A DNA stretch of 64,000 nucleotides from JAPSGM01 sp963777045 (GCA_963777045.1 CAVZPD010000030.1:1-64000), one strand, 5' to 3'. Counted from the stretch's first letter, positions 33,729 to 43,568 are shown. Notes: a model not told the origin generated them from the letters alone. Made by a program: numbers and translations.

Positions 33729-34923
33729 GGAGGTCGTCCAGCGTCTCCCGACGCCGCGACAGGCGCGCCTCGCCGCCCTCAAGCACCGCTTCGGCCGGAC
33801 GCAGCCGCCCGTTGTAGACCGATGCCATCACCGCCCCGTAGGCCCCTGCCCGCCCGATGGCCAGCAGGGCGCCGGTGCCGGCGACCGCCAGCTCCTCCGG
33901 GGTCAGCCAGGCCTCCAGGCCGCGCGCCAGCACGTCGCCCGCCTCGCAGACGGGGCCGGCGAGGTGGACGCTCCCGCCGTGGCGCATCGGCTCGCCGGAG
34001 GCGACCAGCGAAACCGGGTGGACCGCGCCGTAGAGCATCGGCCGGATCAGCTCGGTCATGCCGGCATCGGCCACGAGGTAGGTGCAGCCCTCGCCCGGGC
34101 GAAATTGCACGCGCACGACGCGCGTCACGAGCCAGCCGGCATCGGCCGCAAGCGACCGGCCCGGCTCGAAGACGAGCCGAGCGGGATCGGGGAAGTGCTC
34201 GCGCACCGATTCGGCCAGCGCCTCCAGCGCGGCGGCATCGGCGGTGAGGAGCCCGCCGCCCAGGTCGATGCGCCGCGGCTCCAGGCCCATCGCCGCGGCC
34301 GAAGCCACCGCCTGAGCGAGGCGCGCAGCGAGCGCCGCATGCCACTCGGACGACTCCAGCGCGGAGCCGATGTGGGCGCCAAGGCTCTCAAGCGGCAGCT
34401 TTGCGTCACGCAGGAGTCGCAGCGCGTCGGGCAGCTGCGGCTGCGGGATGCCGAACTTGCTGCTCGCGGCGCCCGTCGCCAGGTGCGGGTGCGTCTCCGC
34501 ATCCAGCGCGGGGTTGAGGCGCAGCCCGATGCGCGGTCGCTCGTGTCCGGCAGCGAGGGTGAGGAGCGCCGCCAGCTCATCGAGCGATTCGGCGTTCACG
34601 AGGGCACCCGCCTCCAGCGCCAGGTGCAGCTCCTCGTCGCGCTTCCCGACCCCGTTCACCACGATGCGCTCCGGCGGGCAGCCGGCGCGTCGGGCCAGCG
34701 CCAGCTCCACCGCGGTCACCACCTCGCAGCCGGCACCATCCGCGACCAGGCGACGCAGCAGCTGTGGATCGGCGTTGGCCTTGACCGCATACGCGATCAG
34801 GGCACCGGGGAAGGCGCCCTGCCAGTCGGCCAGGTGTGCGGCAGCGAGGTCGAGGTCGGTCACGTAGAGCGGCGTCCCCCAGCGGTTTACCGTCTCGGCC
34901 AGGATGGCCGGAGCAGGGCTCAC
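33706..34923 (-). CDS. lysA: Diaminopimelate decarboxylase
   Basis: A PLP-dependent fold-III decarboxylase (405 aa) that makes L-lysine from meso-diaminopimelate. It has the PLP-Lys in ALIAYAVKANADPQLL, the Gly-rich phosphate loop RRIDLGGGLL, EPGRSLAADAGWLVTRV, the active-site Cys of the partner subunit in GPVCEAGDVLA and the substrate Tyr in GRAGAYGAVMASVYNG. The GTG start overlaps the stop of the preceding cyclase/AAA gene (GTGA), which is unusual company for a biosynthetic gene and implies coupled translation. Confidence 0.9.
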   Translation of the reverse strand: MSPAPAILAETVNRWGTPLYVTDLDLAAAHLADWQGAFPGALIAYAVKANADPQLLRRLVADGAGCEVVTAVELALARRAGCPPERIVVNGVGKRDEELHLALEAGALVNAESLDELAALLTLAAGHERPRIGLRLNPALDAETHPHLATGAASSKFGIPQPQLPDALRLLRDAKLPLESLGAHIGSALESSEWHAALAARLAQAVASAAAMGLEPRRIDLGGGLLTADAAALEALAESVREHFPDPARLVFEPGRSLAADAGWLVTRVVRVQFRPGEGCTYLVADAGMTELIRPMLYGAVHPVSLVASGEPMRHGGSVHLAGPVCEAGDVLARGLEAWLTPEELAVAGTGALLAIGRAGAYGAVMASVYNGRLRPAEAVLEGGEARLSRRRETLDDLLSRDVPD

Positions 34924-37900
34924 CGCGCCGGTTCGGCTTCCGTCCGGCGCTCTGCCGCCACGCGCGTTGGCCGGTTCGGGAGAGGCACGACTGCCTGGCG
35001 GAAGGTGGCCACAACCTGCGACGCGCCGCGCTCCATGAAGAACGCCTCCGCCTCGGCTGCTGCCCTGGCCGATGGCGAATCGGGCTCGTGAATCAGCAGC
35101 CCCCACGCGAGCCCGATGAAATGCGCGAGGGTGAGGTAGCCGGCCTCCACCAGGCTCCCATGCGCATCGGACAGGCGACCTTTCACGGTATCGTGGTCGC
35201 CGGCTCGCGCCGCCTTCAAGGCACCCGGCGTGATTGCCAGTGCGTCGGCGACCGGACCCTCGGCGGATGGATGCTCGAGGCCGGCCGCCGCGTCGTCGAG
35301 TGCCTCAGGCATGTTCCCGGCAGCGCCGGCGACCGCCGCCAGCGCCCAGGCCTCGATCGAGAAGTTCGAGTTCTGCGCTGCCATGCGAGCCTCGTCCACG
35401 GTCAATGCCCACTGGCCTTCCATCAGCGCCAGCCAGGCAAGCGACAGGTGTGGGGCCGCGGTCACCTGCGCGGTCCGGAGGTGGGCGACGGCCTGGATCG
35501 CCTGGTTCACCGTCGCGTGCGCGGCTGCCAGGTCCCCGCGCGCCCCCTGCCGGGCGGCGCGGTCGAAGAGCAACCCCGCCACGTAGAAGGGCGAGGGGTC
35601 CGCGTTCTCGAGGGCGTCATCGACCGCCGCCGTCCAGCGATCCCACTCCCCGTTCAGCCATCCGAACTGCTGGCTCAGCATGAGGAACTGCAGGGTGAAG
35701 GGCCGATGCCCGAGGCGGACGCCCATCTCGTAGCCCTCGCGCGCGAGCTCGGCTGCCTCCACGGGGTTGATGAAGAAGAGCGGCCCCGCCAGGTTGTTGC
35801 GGGCACGGAGCGAGGCGGGGGTCAGCTCGTTGCGGTCGGCGAGGTGAATGGCTCCCCGCAGCGTCGCCTCGGACTCGACGCCGCGGCCGATCACGCCGAG
35901 CGACGTGCCCTTCGTGATGAGCGCCTCGACGACTGCCCAGAGCGAGGCGCCGCTGATGGCCAGGGCATGGTCGCCGGCAGCGACGGCGTCGGCGTGCCGC
36001 TCGTCGAGCATCCTGGCACGGGCCAGCTCGGCCCACGCGGCGGCCAGCTCGGGCACCTCCCCGAGCGGCTCGGCCTCCTCGATGGCCCGCTCGAGTGTCT
36101 CGGCCGCCTCGGCCTCGTGCTGGAAGTTGATCAGGTTACGGCCGAGGCGCGTCGCGGCCCGCAGCTGCGAGACGCCGTCGCCGGCGCCGCGGTAGAGGTT
36201 GACGGCCTCCTTTGCGTTCACGATCCCGAGGGTCAGGTCGCCCGCCGGCTCACCGGCCTTCGCGATCCGTTCGTGAATCGCTGCCTGCTCGAGCTCGTCG
36301 CGGGCTACCGTCAGTGCCTGCTCCAGGTACGCGATCGCCTGGCGGTGCGAGTGCAGCGACGTCGCGCGATCTGCGGCCGCCAGCAGCGAGATGCGAGCCT
36401 GCGAGGCGAGCGCATCGGCCTCCGGTCCCGGGCGGGATGACCGGAAGGCGTCCAGGTAGTGGTTGGCCAGGACGCCGGCCAGCTCGTCCTCGCCCAGCGC
36501 TTCGAAGTGGCGGGCGGCCGCCAGGTGCTTCCGGCGTCGATCCTCGCGCGCCAGCGACTGGTAGGCGATCTCGCGCAGCAGGGCCTGGACGAAGCGGTAC
36601 TGGCCACGCTCTGGCGAGTTCGGATCGACCTCCTGCGTCACCAGCTGGCGACGGCTCAGCCGCTCGAGCTGCACGACGAGCTGAGCGGGGTCGCCGCCGT
36701 TGACGGCAGCCAGGGACTCGAGCGTGAAGGAGAGCCCGAGCACCGCGGCATCCTGCAGCAGGGCCCGATCCGCCGGGTCGTTGGCATCCAGGCGGGCAGC
36801 GATCAGCGCCTGCAGCGTTTCGGCGACCGCGAGCTGAGTCAGGTCACCACGTACCGCGAAACGATCGCCGTCGGGGACCACCGCCCCGGTGTCCAGCAGC
36901 ATCCGAACCGTCTCTACGGCATAGAGCGGAATCCCTTCGGCTCGCTCGACGACAGCGTCGAGCGACGAGCCCGGCACGCCTGGCAGCAGGCCGATCAGCA
37001 GCTTGCGCATGTCGTCCGCGCTCAACGGCTCAAGGTTGGTCTGCGTTGCATTCCGGACTTGGCGCCCCCAATCAGGCCGTCGCTCGAGGAGCTCCGGGCG
37101 CGCGAGCGCCACCACGAGGATGGGAGAGCTTCGCGCCCAGGCAAGCAGGTCCTCGATGAAGTCGAGCAGCCCCTGATCAGCCCAATGCAGGTCCAGGAAG
37201 ACCAGGATCGTGGGGCTCCGGTCGGCGATGCGCTCGAAGAGGAGGCGCCACGAGCTGAAGAGCTCCTCGCGCCCCTCGGCGGGCAGATTGGCAAGTCCCA
37301 GCAGGCCGGCAAGCCGCGGCTCGATACGGCGGCGCTCAGCCGCGTCGGGGACGTACTCCTCGAGCATGGCGGCAAGCTTTTCCCGAGCCTCGGCGGCCTC
37401 GGATCCTTCGGTGATCCGCGCTCTGCGGCGGACCATCTCGGCGAGCGCCCAGTAGCTGATCCCCTCGCCGTAGGCCGGCGAGCGGCCCTCGTGCCAGAAC
37501 GCCTCGTCGACCACGCCGTCCAGGTACTTCTCGAACTCCCAGGCGAGCCGGCTCTTGCCGATGCCTGCCTGCCCGACGATCGTTACCAGGCGCGACCGCC
37601 GGTCGCGTCGCGTCGCCTCGAACAGGTCCTTGAGCTGCTGCAGGTCCTCCTCGCGCCCGACGAACGGTGGCTCGAGTGTCGTCGACCGCCCCGACCCGCC
37701 GCGCCGAGCGACGACCGCCACAGCTCGCCACGACGGGACCGGCGACGGCTTGCCCTTCAGCAGCTGCTTCCCGGCTTCCTCGAACGAGATGGCGTTCGAC
37801 GCCGCGCGGTACGTGGCCTCGCCCACCAGCACGGTCCCGGGCGGGGCTGCTGACTGAAGGCGGCTTGCGGTGTTCACCAGGTCGCCGGCAACCATCCCCT

Positions 37901-38456
37901 GGTTCTCGGCACCGACTGTGACGGCCGCCGCACCGGTCAGAACCCCGGCTCGCGCCGCGAGCGGCTGGCCGGCTACGTCGATGTGTGTGACCGCCGAGAC
38001 GAGCTCCAGGGCCGCGCGCACGGCGCGCTCCGCGTCGTCCTCGTGCGCGGTGGGCGCGCCCCAGACCGCCATCACCGCGTCGCCGATGAACTTCTCGATC
38101 GTTCCGCCGTGCCCTTCAACGGTGCGCCTGGCCATATCGAAGTACCGGCTGAGGAGCTCACGGGTCTCCTCCGGGTCACGGTCGGCAGCCAGGGCAGTGG
38201 ATCCCACCAGGTCCACGAACATGACCGAAACGAGCCGGCGCTCCGCCACCGGGCCCGCGGCTGCGACCGGGGCAGCGGCGCGTGCGGCCGCCGACTCGGT
38301 GGAGGCCAGAAGGGCGGAGCCACAGTTGGCGCAGAAGTTCGCCGCCGACGGGTTCTCGTGGCCGCAGGCGTCACAGGACCGTGACTGAGCGGCTCCGCAG
38401 TTGATGCAGAACTTCGCGCCGGCCTCGTTGCGGGTGCCGCAGCTCGGGCAGTCCAT
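34920..38456 (-). CDS. Zinc-ribbon / adenylate cyclase / AAA+ ATPase / TPR regulatory protein
   Basis: An 1178-aa protein. Domains in order: two zinc ribbons (MDCPSCGTRNEAGAKFCINCG and CDACGHENPSAANFCANCG, residues 1-46); a class III cyclase domain, about 75-245 (SVMFVDLVGSTALA, GTIEKFIGDAVMAVWGAPTAHEDDAERAVRAAL), with both metal Asp residues and the adenine-selecting Lys; a STAND/AAA+ ATPase with Walker A VGQAGIGKSRLAWEF and Walker B LVFLDLHWADQG; and a TPR-like helical C-terminal half. Proteins with this layout are common in Actinobacteria and Chloroflexota and are thought to be signal-gated adenylate cyclases. It is coupled to lysA downstream and lies 14 bp before the O-methyltransferase end on the other side of its start. 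Confidence 0.92.
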   Translation of the reverse strand: MDCPSCGTRNEAGAKFCINCGAAQSRSCDACGHENPSAANFCANCGSALLASTESAAARAAAPVAAAGPVAERRLVSVMFVDLVGSTALAADRDPEETRELLSRYFDMARRTVEGHGGTIEKFIGDAVMAVWGAPTAHEDDAERAVRAALELVSAVTHIDVAGQPLAARAGVLTGAAAVTVGAENQGMVAGDLVNTASRLQSAAPPGTVLVGEATYRAASNAISFEEAGKQLLKGKPSPVPSWRAVAVVARRGGSGRSTTLEPPFVGREEDLQQLKDLFEATRRDRRSRLVTIVGQAGIGKSRLAWEFEKYLDGVVDEAFWHEGRSPAYGEGISYWALAEMVRRRARITEGSEAAEAREKLAAMLEEYVPDAAERRRIEPRLAGLLGLANLPAEGREELFSSWRLLFERIADRSPTILVFLDLHWADQGLLDFIEDLLAWARSSPILVVALARPELLERRPDWGRQVRNATQTNLEPLSADDMRKLLIGLLPGVPGSSLDAVVERAEGIPLYAVETVRMLLDTGAVVPDGDRFAVRGDLTQLAVAETLQALIAARLDANDPADRALLQDAAVLGLSFTLESLAAVNGGDPAQLVVQLERLSRRQLVTQEVDPNSPERGQYRFVQALLREIAYQSLAREDRRRKHLAAARHFEALGEDELAGVLANHYLDAFRSSRPGPEADALASQARISLLAAADRATSLHSHRQAIAYLEQALTVARDELEQAAIHERIAKAGEPAGDLTLGIVNAKEAVNLYRGAGDGVSQLRAATRLGRNLINFQHEAEAAETLERAIEEAEPLGEVPELAAAWAELARARMLDERHADAVAAGDHALAISGASLWAVVEALITKGTSLGVIGRGVESEATLRGAIHLADRNELTPASLRARNNLAGPLFFINPVEAAELAREGYEMGVRLGHRPFTLQFLMLSQQFGWLNGEWDRWTAAVDDALENADPSPFYVAGLLFDRAARQGARGDLAAAHATVNQAIQAVAHLRTAQVTAAPHLSLAWLALMEGQWALTVDEARMAAQNSNFSIEAWALAAVAGAAGNMPEALDDAAAGLEHPSAEGPVADALAITPGALKAARAGDHDTVKGRLSDAHGSLVEAGYLTLAHFIGLAWGLLIHEPDSPSARAAAEAEAFFMERGASQVVATFRQAVVPLPNRPTRVAAERRTEAEPAR

Positions 38457-38470
38457 GGCTGCTGCGAACC

Positions 38471-39130
38471 TTAGCGCACGCGCGCCAACGTCAGACCGTC
38501 TCCGACGGGGGTGATGACCGGCTCAACCCGGCCGTCGTCGTGGATCTTCGCGTTGAGCGTGCGCAGGGCCACGGTGTCCGCGTCAGTGGCCGATGGGTCG
38601 GCCACCGCCCCGCTCCACAGCGTGTTGTCGATGGCGATCAGGCCGCCGGGCCCAACCAGGCGCAGCGCGCGTTCGTAGTAGGCGTCGTAGCCCTGCTTGT
38701 CGGCGTCGATGAACGCCATGTCGAAGCTCCCGCCGGCTTCCTCGGCCAGCAGGCGGTCGAGCGTCTCGAGGGCCGGCCCGACGTGCAGCACGACCTGGTC
38801 GGCGACACCGGCATCGGTCCATCCCTGCCGTGCGAGGTCGGTGAACTCGCGGCTGACGTCGCAGCAGACGATGCGACCCTCGGGCGGCAGCGCCAGCGCC
38901 ATGGCGGTTGACGAGTAGCCGGTGTAGGTGCCGACCTCCAGCACTCGCCGCGCGTGGGTCAGCTTCACCAGGAGTCCCAGCAGCGCGGCCTCCTCGGGCG
39001 CCGAGAGCATGCCCGCGCCGCGGGTCTGGTGCGTGCGCTCACGGATACGCGCCAGGGCGGGATGCTCGCGGATCCCAACCTCCAGCAGGTACTGGCGCAG
39101 GCGCTCGTCGAGGCCGATGGAGGTGGACAT
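38471..39130 (-). CDS. Class I SAM-dependent O-methyltransferase (caffeoyl-CoA/catechol type)
   Basis: A 219-aa enzyme of the methyltransferase_3 family: RRVLEVGTYTGYSSTAMALAL (SAM motif I), the acidic loop VCCDVSREFTDLARQGW, the catalytic metal site FDMAFIDADKQGYDAYYERAL and the GGLIAIDNTLWSGAVADP segment. A phenolic or catechol substrate with a divalent metal is expected. It is followed closely upstream by the mca-like gene on the same strand (3 bp), so an operon DUF971 - mca-like - methyltransferase - cyclase/AAA - lysA is possible. Confidence 0.9.
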   Translation of the reverse strand: MSTSIGLDERLRQYLLEVGIREHPALARIRERTHQTRGAGMLSAPEEAALLGLLVKLTHARRVLEVGTYTGYSSTAMALALPPEGRIVCCDVSREFTDLARQGWTDAGVADQVVLHVGPALETLDRLLAEEAGGSFDMAFIDADKQGYDAYYERALRLVGPGGLIAIDNTLWSGAVADPSATDADTVALRTLNAKIHDDGRVEPVITPVGDGLTLARVR

Positions 39131-39133
39131 CGG

Positions 39134-40122
39134 CTAGAGGCCCTCGAAGACCGATGCTTCCCGGTGGCCGTCCGGGATCTCGTGGTCCCGCCAGCGGGTG
39201 AGCATGAAGTGCTCGGGCGAGATTGCCTTCGCGGCCAGGTCGTCGGGCATGTCCAGCAGCCAGCCCATGTCCTGCCGCTGGGTCTTGTGGCAGTCCATCG
39301 AGGCGCGCTTGGGCCCCGCGTAGCCCGAAACGTCGACGATGGTGGTGATCTCCTCCTCCGGCGTCCCGAAACCCTCGACCTCCTGGCCGGATGCGAGCTT
39401 CTCCTCCACCTGGCGCAGCGCCTCTGCGTTCGACGGGTTGAGCTCGTCGGCGTCGGGCCCGGCAGCCTCATCGCTCCCGAAGTCCCACGGCAGCGGGATG
39501 CCGCGCTCCGTCATCTCCTGCATCAGCGAGAACCAGCGGTCGCGGTTGAAGGCGACCTCGTAGAACTTCGCCACGGGTGCGCCTCCCCCGCGTCCGGGTA
39601 GCGGGCCGGGTCGGCGGCCGCCTCCCAGGCGGCGATGGCGATGCGGTGCGCGTTGATGTGGTCGGGGTGGCCGTAGTTCCCGTTCGGGTCGTAGCTGACC
39701 ATGACAGCCGGCTTCGTTCGGCGCACGATCGCCACCAACTTGCCGGTGGCCTCGTCGAGGTCCGACTTCCAGAAGGCCTCCGGGTGCTCGTTCGACTCGG
39801 TGCCCATCATCCCGGAGTCGCGGTAGCCGAGCAGGTGAAGGTCCAGCTCGCCGGGGTAGACGCCGCGCAGCGCGGCGAGCGAGCACGCCAGCTCCTCGCG
39901 TCGGATCTCGCGCAGCCGCGGGAAGGCCTCGTCGTAGTCGAGGCGCGGGTCGTGGATCTCGCCCTCCTCGCCGCCGGTGCAGGTGACGAGGTCGACGCGA
40001 TGGCCCTCGGCCACGGAACGGGCGATCAGGCCGCCGGTGGCGAACGACTCGTCGTCGGGGTGGGCGTGGACCAGCAGCAGGCCGGGCGACGTGGAGCGCG
40101 CGGCCGGATCAGGGCGCTGCAT
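39134..40122 (-). CDS. LmbE/Mca-family deacetylase-amidase, frameshifted
   Basis: A zinc-dependent N-acetylglucosaminide deacetylase fold. The N-terminal part (ATG 40122) has GLLLVHAHPDDESFATGGLIARS and TCTGGEEGEIHDP and the second zinc-site motif NGNYGHPDHINAHRIAIAAWEAAADPARYPDAGEAHP. Here the frame shifts: one base is missing near 39575 (CACCCGTGGCG for an expected CACCCGGTGGCG) and the protein continues as VAKFYEVAFNRDRWFSLMQEM to the end (HFMLTRWRDHEIPDGHREASVFEGL). The joined protein of about 329 aa resembles mycothiol S-conjugate amidase (Mca) more than the smaller BshB-type enzymes, which would suggest mycothiol-like thiol detoxification; this assignment is inference. Both zinc-site halves are upstream of the shift. 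Confidence 0.8.
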
Positions 40123-40131
40123 GGAGCACCG

Positions 40132-40476
40132 TCACGATGTCGCCTCGCGGTGCTCCGCGCACTGGCAGAGCGCGCGCAGCTTGTGGTAGGTGAAGAGGCC
40201 CGTGTCGTGACCGTCGGCCCAGATGGGCGCCAGCGCGTAGCGGCCGATCCACTTCACCCGCTCCATCGTGGTCTGCTGCGGCGTGAAGATGGTCTCGGGC
40301 GTGACGACACCGGGCAGGCTGCCCTCGCCGGAGCAGAGGGCGCAGGGACACTCGCGACGGAGCGCCATCCAACCCCACTCGCCCAGGTGGCCGTCATCCC
40401 AGCGGATGCGCATCACCTGCGAGGTCTCGTCCAGCTCCACGGCGATCGGGTTGACGATCTCCTGCATCGGGCTCAT
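40132..40476 (-). CDS. DUF971 domain protein
   Basis: A 114-aa protein of the DUF971 (gamma-butyrobetaine hydroxylase N-terminal-like) family: IAVELDETSQVMRIRWDDGHLGEWGWMALRRECPCALC, then YALAPIWADGHDTGLFTYHKLRALCQC. A Cys group (CPCALC) and the C-terminal CQC suggest metal binding. DUF971 proteins are linked to iron-sulphur cluster handling in some bacteria. It lies 9 bp before the mca-like gene. Confidence 0.88.
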   Translation of the reverse strand: MSPMQEIVNPIAVELDETSQVMRIRWDDGHLGEWGWMALRRECPCALCSGEGSLPGVVTPETIFTPQQTTMERVKWIGRYALAPIWADGHDTGLFTYHKLRALCQCAEHREATS

Positions 40477-40491
40477 GGCTGTGACCTTACT

Positions 40492-41844
40492 TCAGGAACG
40501 GGCCGGCATCCAGTTGGGACTCACGCCGACCCAGCTGGCGCCGAACGAGACGCCGTTGCTGGTCAGCGCCATGGGCGCCACGCCATCGGCCAGGTCCCAG
40601 ACGTAGAGGTCCTGCCGCACGCCGCCCGAGTTGCTGAGCCGCCCCAAGGTGAAGACGACCTCGTTGCTGGACGACGCCCAGCGCAGGTGGCTGACCAGGC
40701 CCGTCACCTGCACGCTGGCCACCGTGTCCTCCGCCGCGTCGATCAGCGAGAGAACGCTGGTGCCGTCGTTGTTCTCGATGAGCTCGACTCGCTGACGGCC
40801 GTCGGGTGCGAAGAGCACCGGCTGCCCGGTCGCCTCGGCGACGCTGCCATCCCCCGCATCGATGCGATAGGTCGCGGGCGCGCCAAGCACCCAGAGGTCC
40901 AGGTTGCCGTCCGCGACGGCGTAGAGGCGCACCAGTCCGCCGTCGTCCACGAACTGCGCCTCCTTCAGCTTCGGGTCGGCGCCGGTCACCGGATGCGGAT
41001 AGCTGACGGTGGCGAGGGTCTGCGCCTCGCCGGTGGCGAAATCGACCTGCAGCACCTCGGTGCTGTCGTTGGAACCGTCACGGGTGATGCGGACGGCGTA
41101 GACGGTCTCGGAGTCCCAGCCCCAGCTGACGGCCGCCACGTCATCGGCCAGGGCACGGGCGGACTGCCCCGGGGTCAGCGCCACTGCGCGACCGGCGATG
41201 ATGGCGACGCCCGAGCGTCCGTCCGGCGACCATGCGAAGGCCTCGATCCCCTGCTCGGCCTGGGCCATGATCGTCGGGTCTTCTTCCACGGAGAAGTCGC
41301 GGCGCAGCAGGTAGATGGGCGCGAGGCCCGATGGCCGACCCAGGTAGACCATCTCGAGCGGGCCGTACTCGGGCACCGGCGTCGCCGTCGGCGTCACGTC
41401 CGCGGTTGGGGCCGCGGTCGCGGTGGCCTCGGAGCTGGGGGCTGCCGGCGCGCTCGCGATCGCCACCTCCGACGCCGTGGCGGAAGCCGGTACCGAGGGG
41501 CCGGGCGTCGGCGAGGCGGTACCGACCAACCCGTTCGGGAAGGTGAAGATCAGCGCCAGCAGCACGATCACCATCCCGGCCAGGGCCAGGATGACGCCGA
41601 TCATCCAGGGCACGGCCTGCTCGGCCGTGGTCGGGCGCCGCCGCTCGCCGTCCAGGTTCGGGTCCCAGGCCTCGCCCTCCGAGCCGAAGGCCGTCGTCGT
41701 GGCGGCAGCCTCGGTCCTAGGTTCCGGATCTGGAGCGCCGGACGGCGGGTATCGGTCGAGCCGGGAGCCGGCCAGGCCCTCCTCGCGCGAAAGGTCGTTC
41801 TCGGGCCAGTTCGGGCCGTCATCCGGCGGGCGGGAGTCAGTCAT
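40492..41844 (-). CDS. Membrane-anchored beta-propeller (TolB/WD-like) protein
   Basis: A 450-aa protein: acidic cytoplasmic N-terminus, one membrane helix (VPWMIGVILALAGMVIVLLALIFTF), a Thr/Pro/Ala-rich linker (PTPGPSVPASATAS...), then an extracytoplasmic domain with repeated blade motifs (AFAWSPDGRSGVAII, AVSWGWDSETVYAVRI, VLFAPDGRQRVELI, HLRWASSSNEVVFTL, ASWVGVSPNWMPA). The repeats resemble WD40/TolB propellers. Partner or ligand unknown. It is 15 bp from the DUF971 gene on the same strand. Confidence 0.78.
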   Translation of the reverse strand: MTDSRPPDDGPNWPENDLSREEGLAGSRLDRYPPSGAPDPEPRTEAAATTTAFGSEGEAWDPNLDGERRRPTTAEQAVPWMIGVILALAGMVIVLLALIFTFPNGLVGTASPTPGPSVPASATASEVAIASAPAAPSSEATATAAPTADVTPTATPVPEYGPLEMVYLGRPSGLAPIYLLRRDFSVEEDPTIMAQAEQGIEAFAWSPDGRSGVAIIAGRAVALTPGQSARALADDVAAVSWGWDSETVYAVRITRDGSNDSTEVLQVDFATGEAQTLATVSYPHPVTGADPKLKEAQFVDDGGLVRLYAVADGNLDLWVLGAPATYRIDAGDGSVAEATGQPVLFAPDGRQRVELIENNDGTSVLSLIDAAEDTVASVQVTGLVSHLRWASSSNEVVFTLGRLSNSGGVRQDLYVWDLADGVAPMALTSNGVSFGASWVGVSPNWMPARS

Positions 41845-41940
41845 CGGTTCCTCCCGCGAGCTGCGCGGCGCACCGCGGCATCATAGCGGACCCTCCCCGA
41901 GCAATACGGCCGCGGCCGTGATCCACGAGAATGTGCGCGC

Positions 41941-42582
41941 ATGGAGTACACGCCCGGCCCGAGCTCACGGCAGCGCGGCGCCCTGCTGCTCGCCGACATC
42001 TCCGGGTACACGACCTTCCTGCAGGGCATCGCCGAGGCCCACGCCGAGCTCAACGCGGAGAGCGATGAGCCGGCACCCATCTACTCCCTGCTTTCGAGCG
42101 TCCTCGACGCGATGGCCACGACGCTCGCCCCGTCCTTCGCCGTCGCGAAATTCGAGGGCGACGCCATCTTCGCAGTCGCCCCGGACCTGCCTGGGTCGGT
42201 CCGCGGCGATGCGGTCACGGCCTGCCTGCGCACGTGCTACGCCGCCTTTGCCGCCCGACTTGCCGAGGGTCGCGATTCGCTCACCTGTGACTGCAACTCC
42301 TGCTCGCTGGTGAACAGGCTCGACCTGAAGTTCGTGCTCCATCACGGCGATTACGTGCTCCAGCGCATCCTGGGTCGCGAGGAGCTGGCCGGTACCGAGG
42401 TGATCCTGGCCCATCGCCTGCTCAAGAACCATGCGCGCGACGTCGTTGGCGCGCGACCGTACGCCCTCCTGACCGATGCGGCTACCGCGGCGCTCGACGT
42501 CCCGACCGACGGAATGCCGGAGATCGCGGAGAGCTATCCCGGCCTGCCGCCGATCCAGGGACACCTGCTGGCCCTGGGCTGA
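41941..42582 (+). CDS. DUF2652 cyclase-like protein
   Basis: A 213-aa protein of the DUF2652 family: GALLLADISGYTTFLQGIAEAHAE at the start, VAKFEGDAIFAVAPD, a Cys group TCDCNSCSLVNRLDLKFVLHHGDYVLQRI and TEVILAHRLLKNHARD. It resembles a class III nucleotidyl cyclase fold (the DISG and GDAIF segments match the two metal-Asp motifs) but with a characteristic Cys insert (C-x-C-x2-C). Activity has not been established for the family. The next gene starts 34 bp downstream. Confidence 0.85.
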   Translation: MEYTPGPSSRQRGALLLADISGYTTFLQGIAEAHAELNAESDEPAPIYSLLSSVLDAMATTLAPSFAVAKFEGDAIFAVAPDLPGSVRGDAVTACLRTCYAAFAARLAEGRDSLTCDCNSCSLVNRLDLKFVLHHGDYVLQRILGREELAGTEVILAHRLLKNHARDVVGARPYALLTDAATAALDVPTDGMPEIAESYPGLPPIQGHLLALG

Positions 42583-42616
42583 CGCGGCCGGGGACCGCGC
42601 ATCGTAAGATGCCGCG

Positions 42617-43498
42617 GTGAGCACCCTCCGCGTCGCCGCCTGCCAGATCGATCCCAAGCTGGGTGAGGTCGAGGGCAACCTCGACCTCATCTCACGTTCG
42701 GTGGACGACGCCGCCTCGGCCGGCGCCCGCTTCGTCGTGCTGCCGGAGGCAGCGGTGACCGGCTACGCCTTCGCCTCGCTGTCGGAGGCGCTCGGCGTGG
42801 CGCGACGCGCGCAGCCGCTCGCTGAAAAGGTGCTGGCCGGCCTGGCCGACAAGCATCGGGTCACCATTGTCTGCGGCACCATCGAGCCCGATGCCGACGA
42901 GGTCTTCAACACCGCCCTCATCCTCCTCCCCGACGGCCGCCACTACCGCTACCGGAAGATGCACCTGCCCTTCCTGGGCGTGGACCGCTTCGCCACGCCA
43001 GGGCCCGATGCTCCCCCCGTCATCGAGGTCGACGGGCTGCGTTTCGGCGTCCTGGTCTGCTACGACCTGCGCTTCCCGGAGGCCGCGCGTATCTGCGCGC
43101 TGGACGGGGCCGACCTGATCGCCCTGCCCACGAACTGGCCCATCGGCGTCGACTTCCATCCCGACCTGTTCGCGCCGGCGCGGGCGAACGAGAACCACTG
43201 CTACCTGCTCGCCGCCGATCGCGTCGGCACGGAGCGCGGGACGACCTTCATGGGCCGATCCCTCCTGCTCGACTTCGACGGCAAGGTGCTGGCGTCTGCC
43301 GGCGACGGCCCGGAGCTGCTGGTGGGAGAGATCGATCCCGATGCGGCTCGACCCACCCACGTTCGTCGACGCCCCGGCGAGCACGAGTGGGACACCATTG
43401 CCGACCGGCGTCCGGGACTGTACGAACGACTCATGCGGAATGGCCTGGACCGCGAGCACCCGCCCACCGCGGCGCACTACTCCGGGGACGTCGAGTAG
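42617..43498 (+). CDS. Carbon-nitrogen hydrolase (nitrilase superfamily)
   Basis: A 293-aa amidase with the Glu-Lys-Cys triad: Glu in ARFVVLPEAAVTGYAF, Lys in HYRYRKMHLPFLG and Cys in FGVLVCYDLRFPEAARI. The C-terminal part (RANENHCYLLAADRVGTERGTTFMGRSLLLDFDGKVLA) is typical of the omega-amidase and carbamoylputrescine-amidase-like branches; the exact substrate cannot be assigned. It starts with GTG. The 290-bp gap after it contains the symmetric CGATAGA element. Confidence 0.9.
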   Translation: MSTLRVAACQIDPKLGEVEGNLDLISRSVDDAASAGARFVVLPEAAVTGYAFASLSEALGVARRAQPLAEKVLAGLADKHRVTIVCGTIEPDADEVFNTALILLPDGRHYRYRKMHLPFLGVDRFATPGPDAPPVIEVDGLRFGVLVCYDLRFPEAARICALDGADLIALPTNWPIGVDFHPDLFAPARANENHCYLLAADRVGTERGTTFMGRSLLLDFDGKVLASAGDGPELLVGEIDPDAARPTHVRRRPGEHEWDTIADRRPGLYERLMRNGLDREHPPTAAHYSGDVE

Positions 43499-43568
43499 CG
43501 GCGCCCCTGGGCGGCGACAGCTCGAGGGTGCGTCAGCACGCCTTCGGGAGCGGCGGCGGCTTTGGGGG

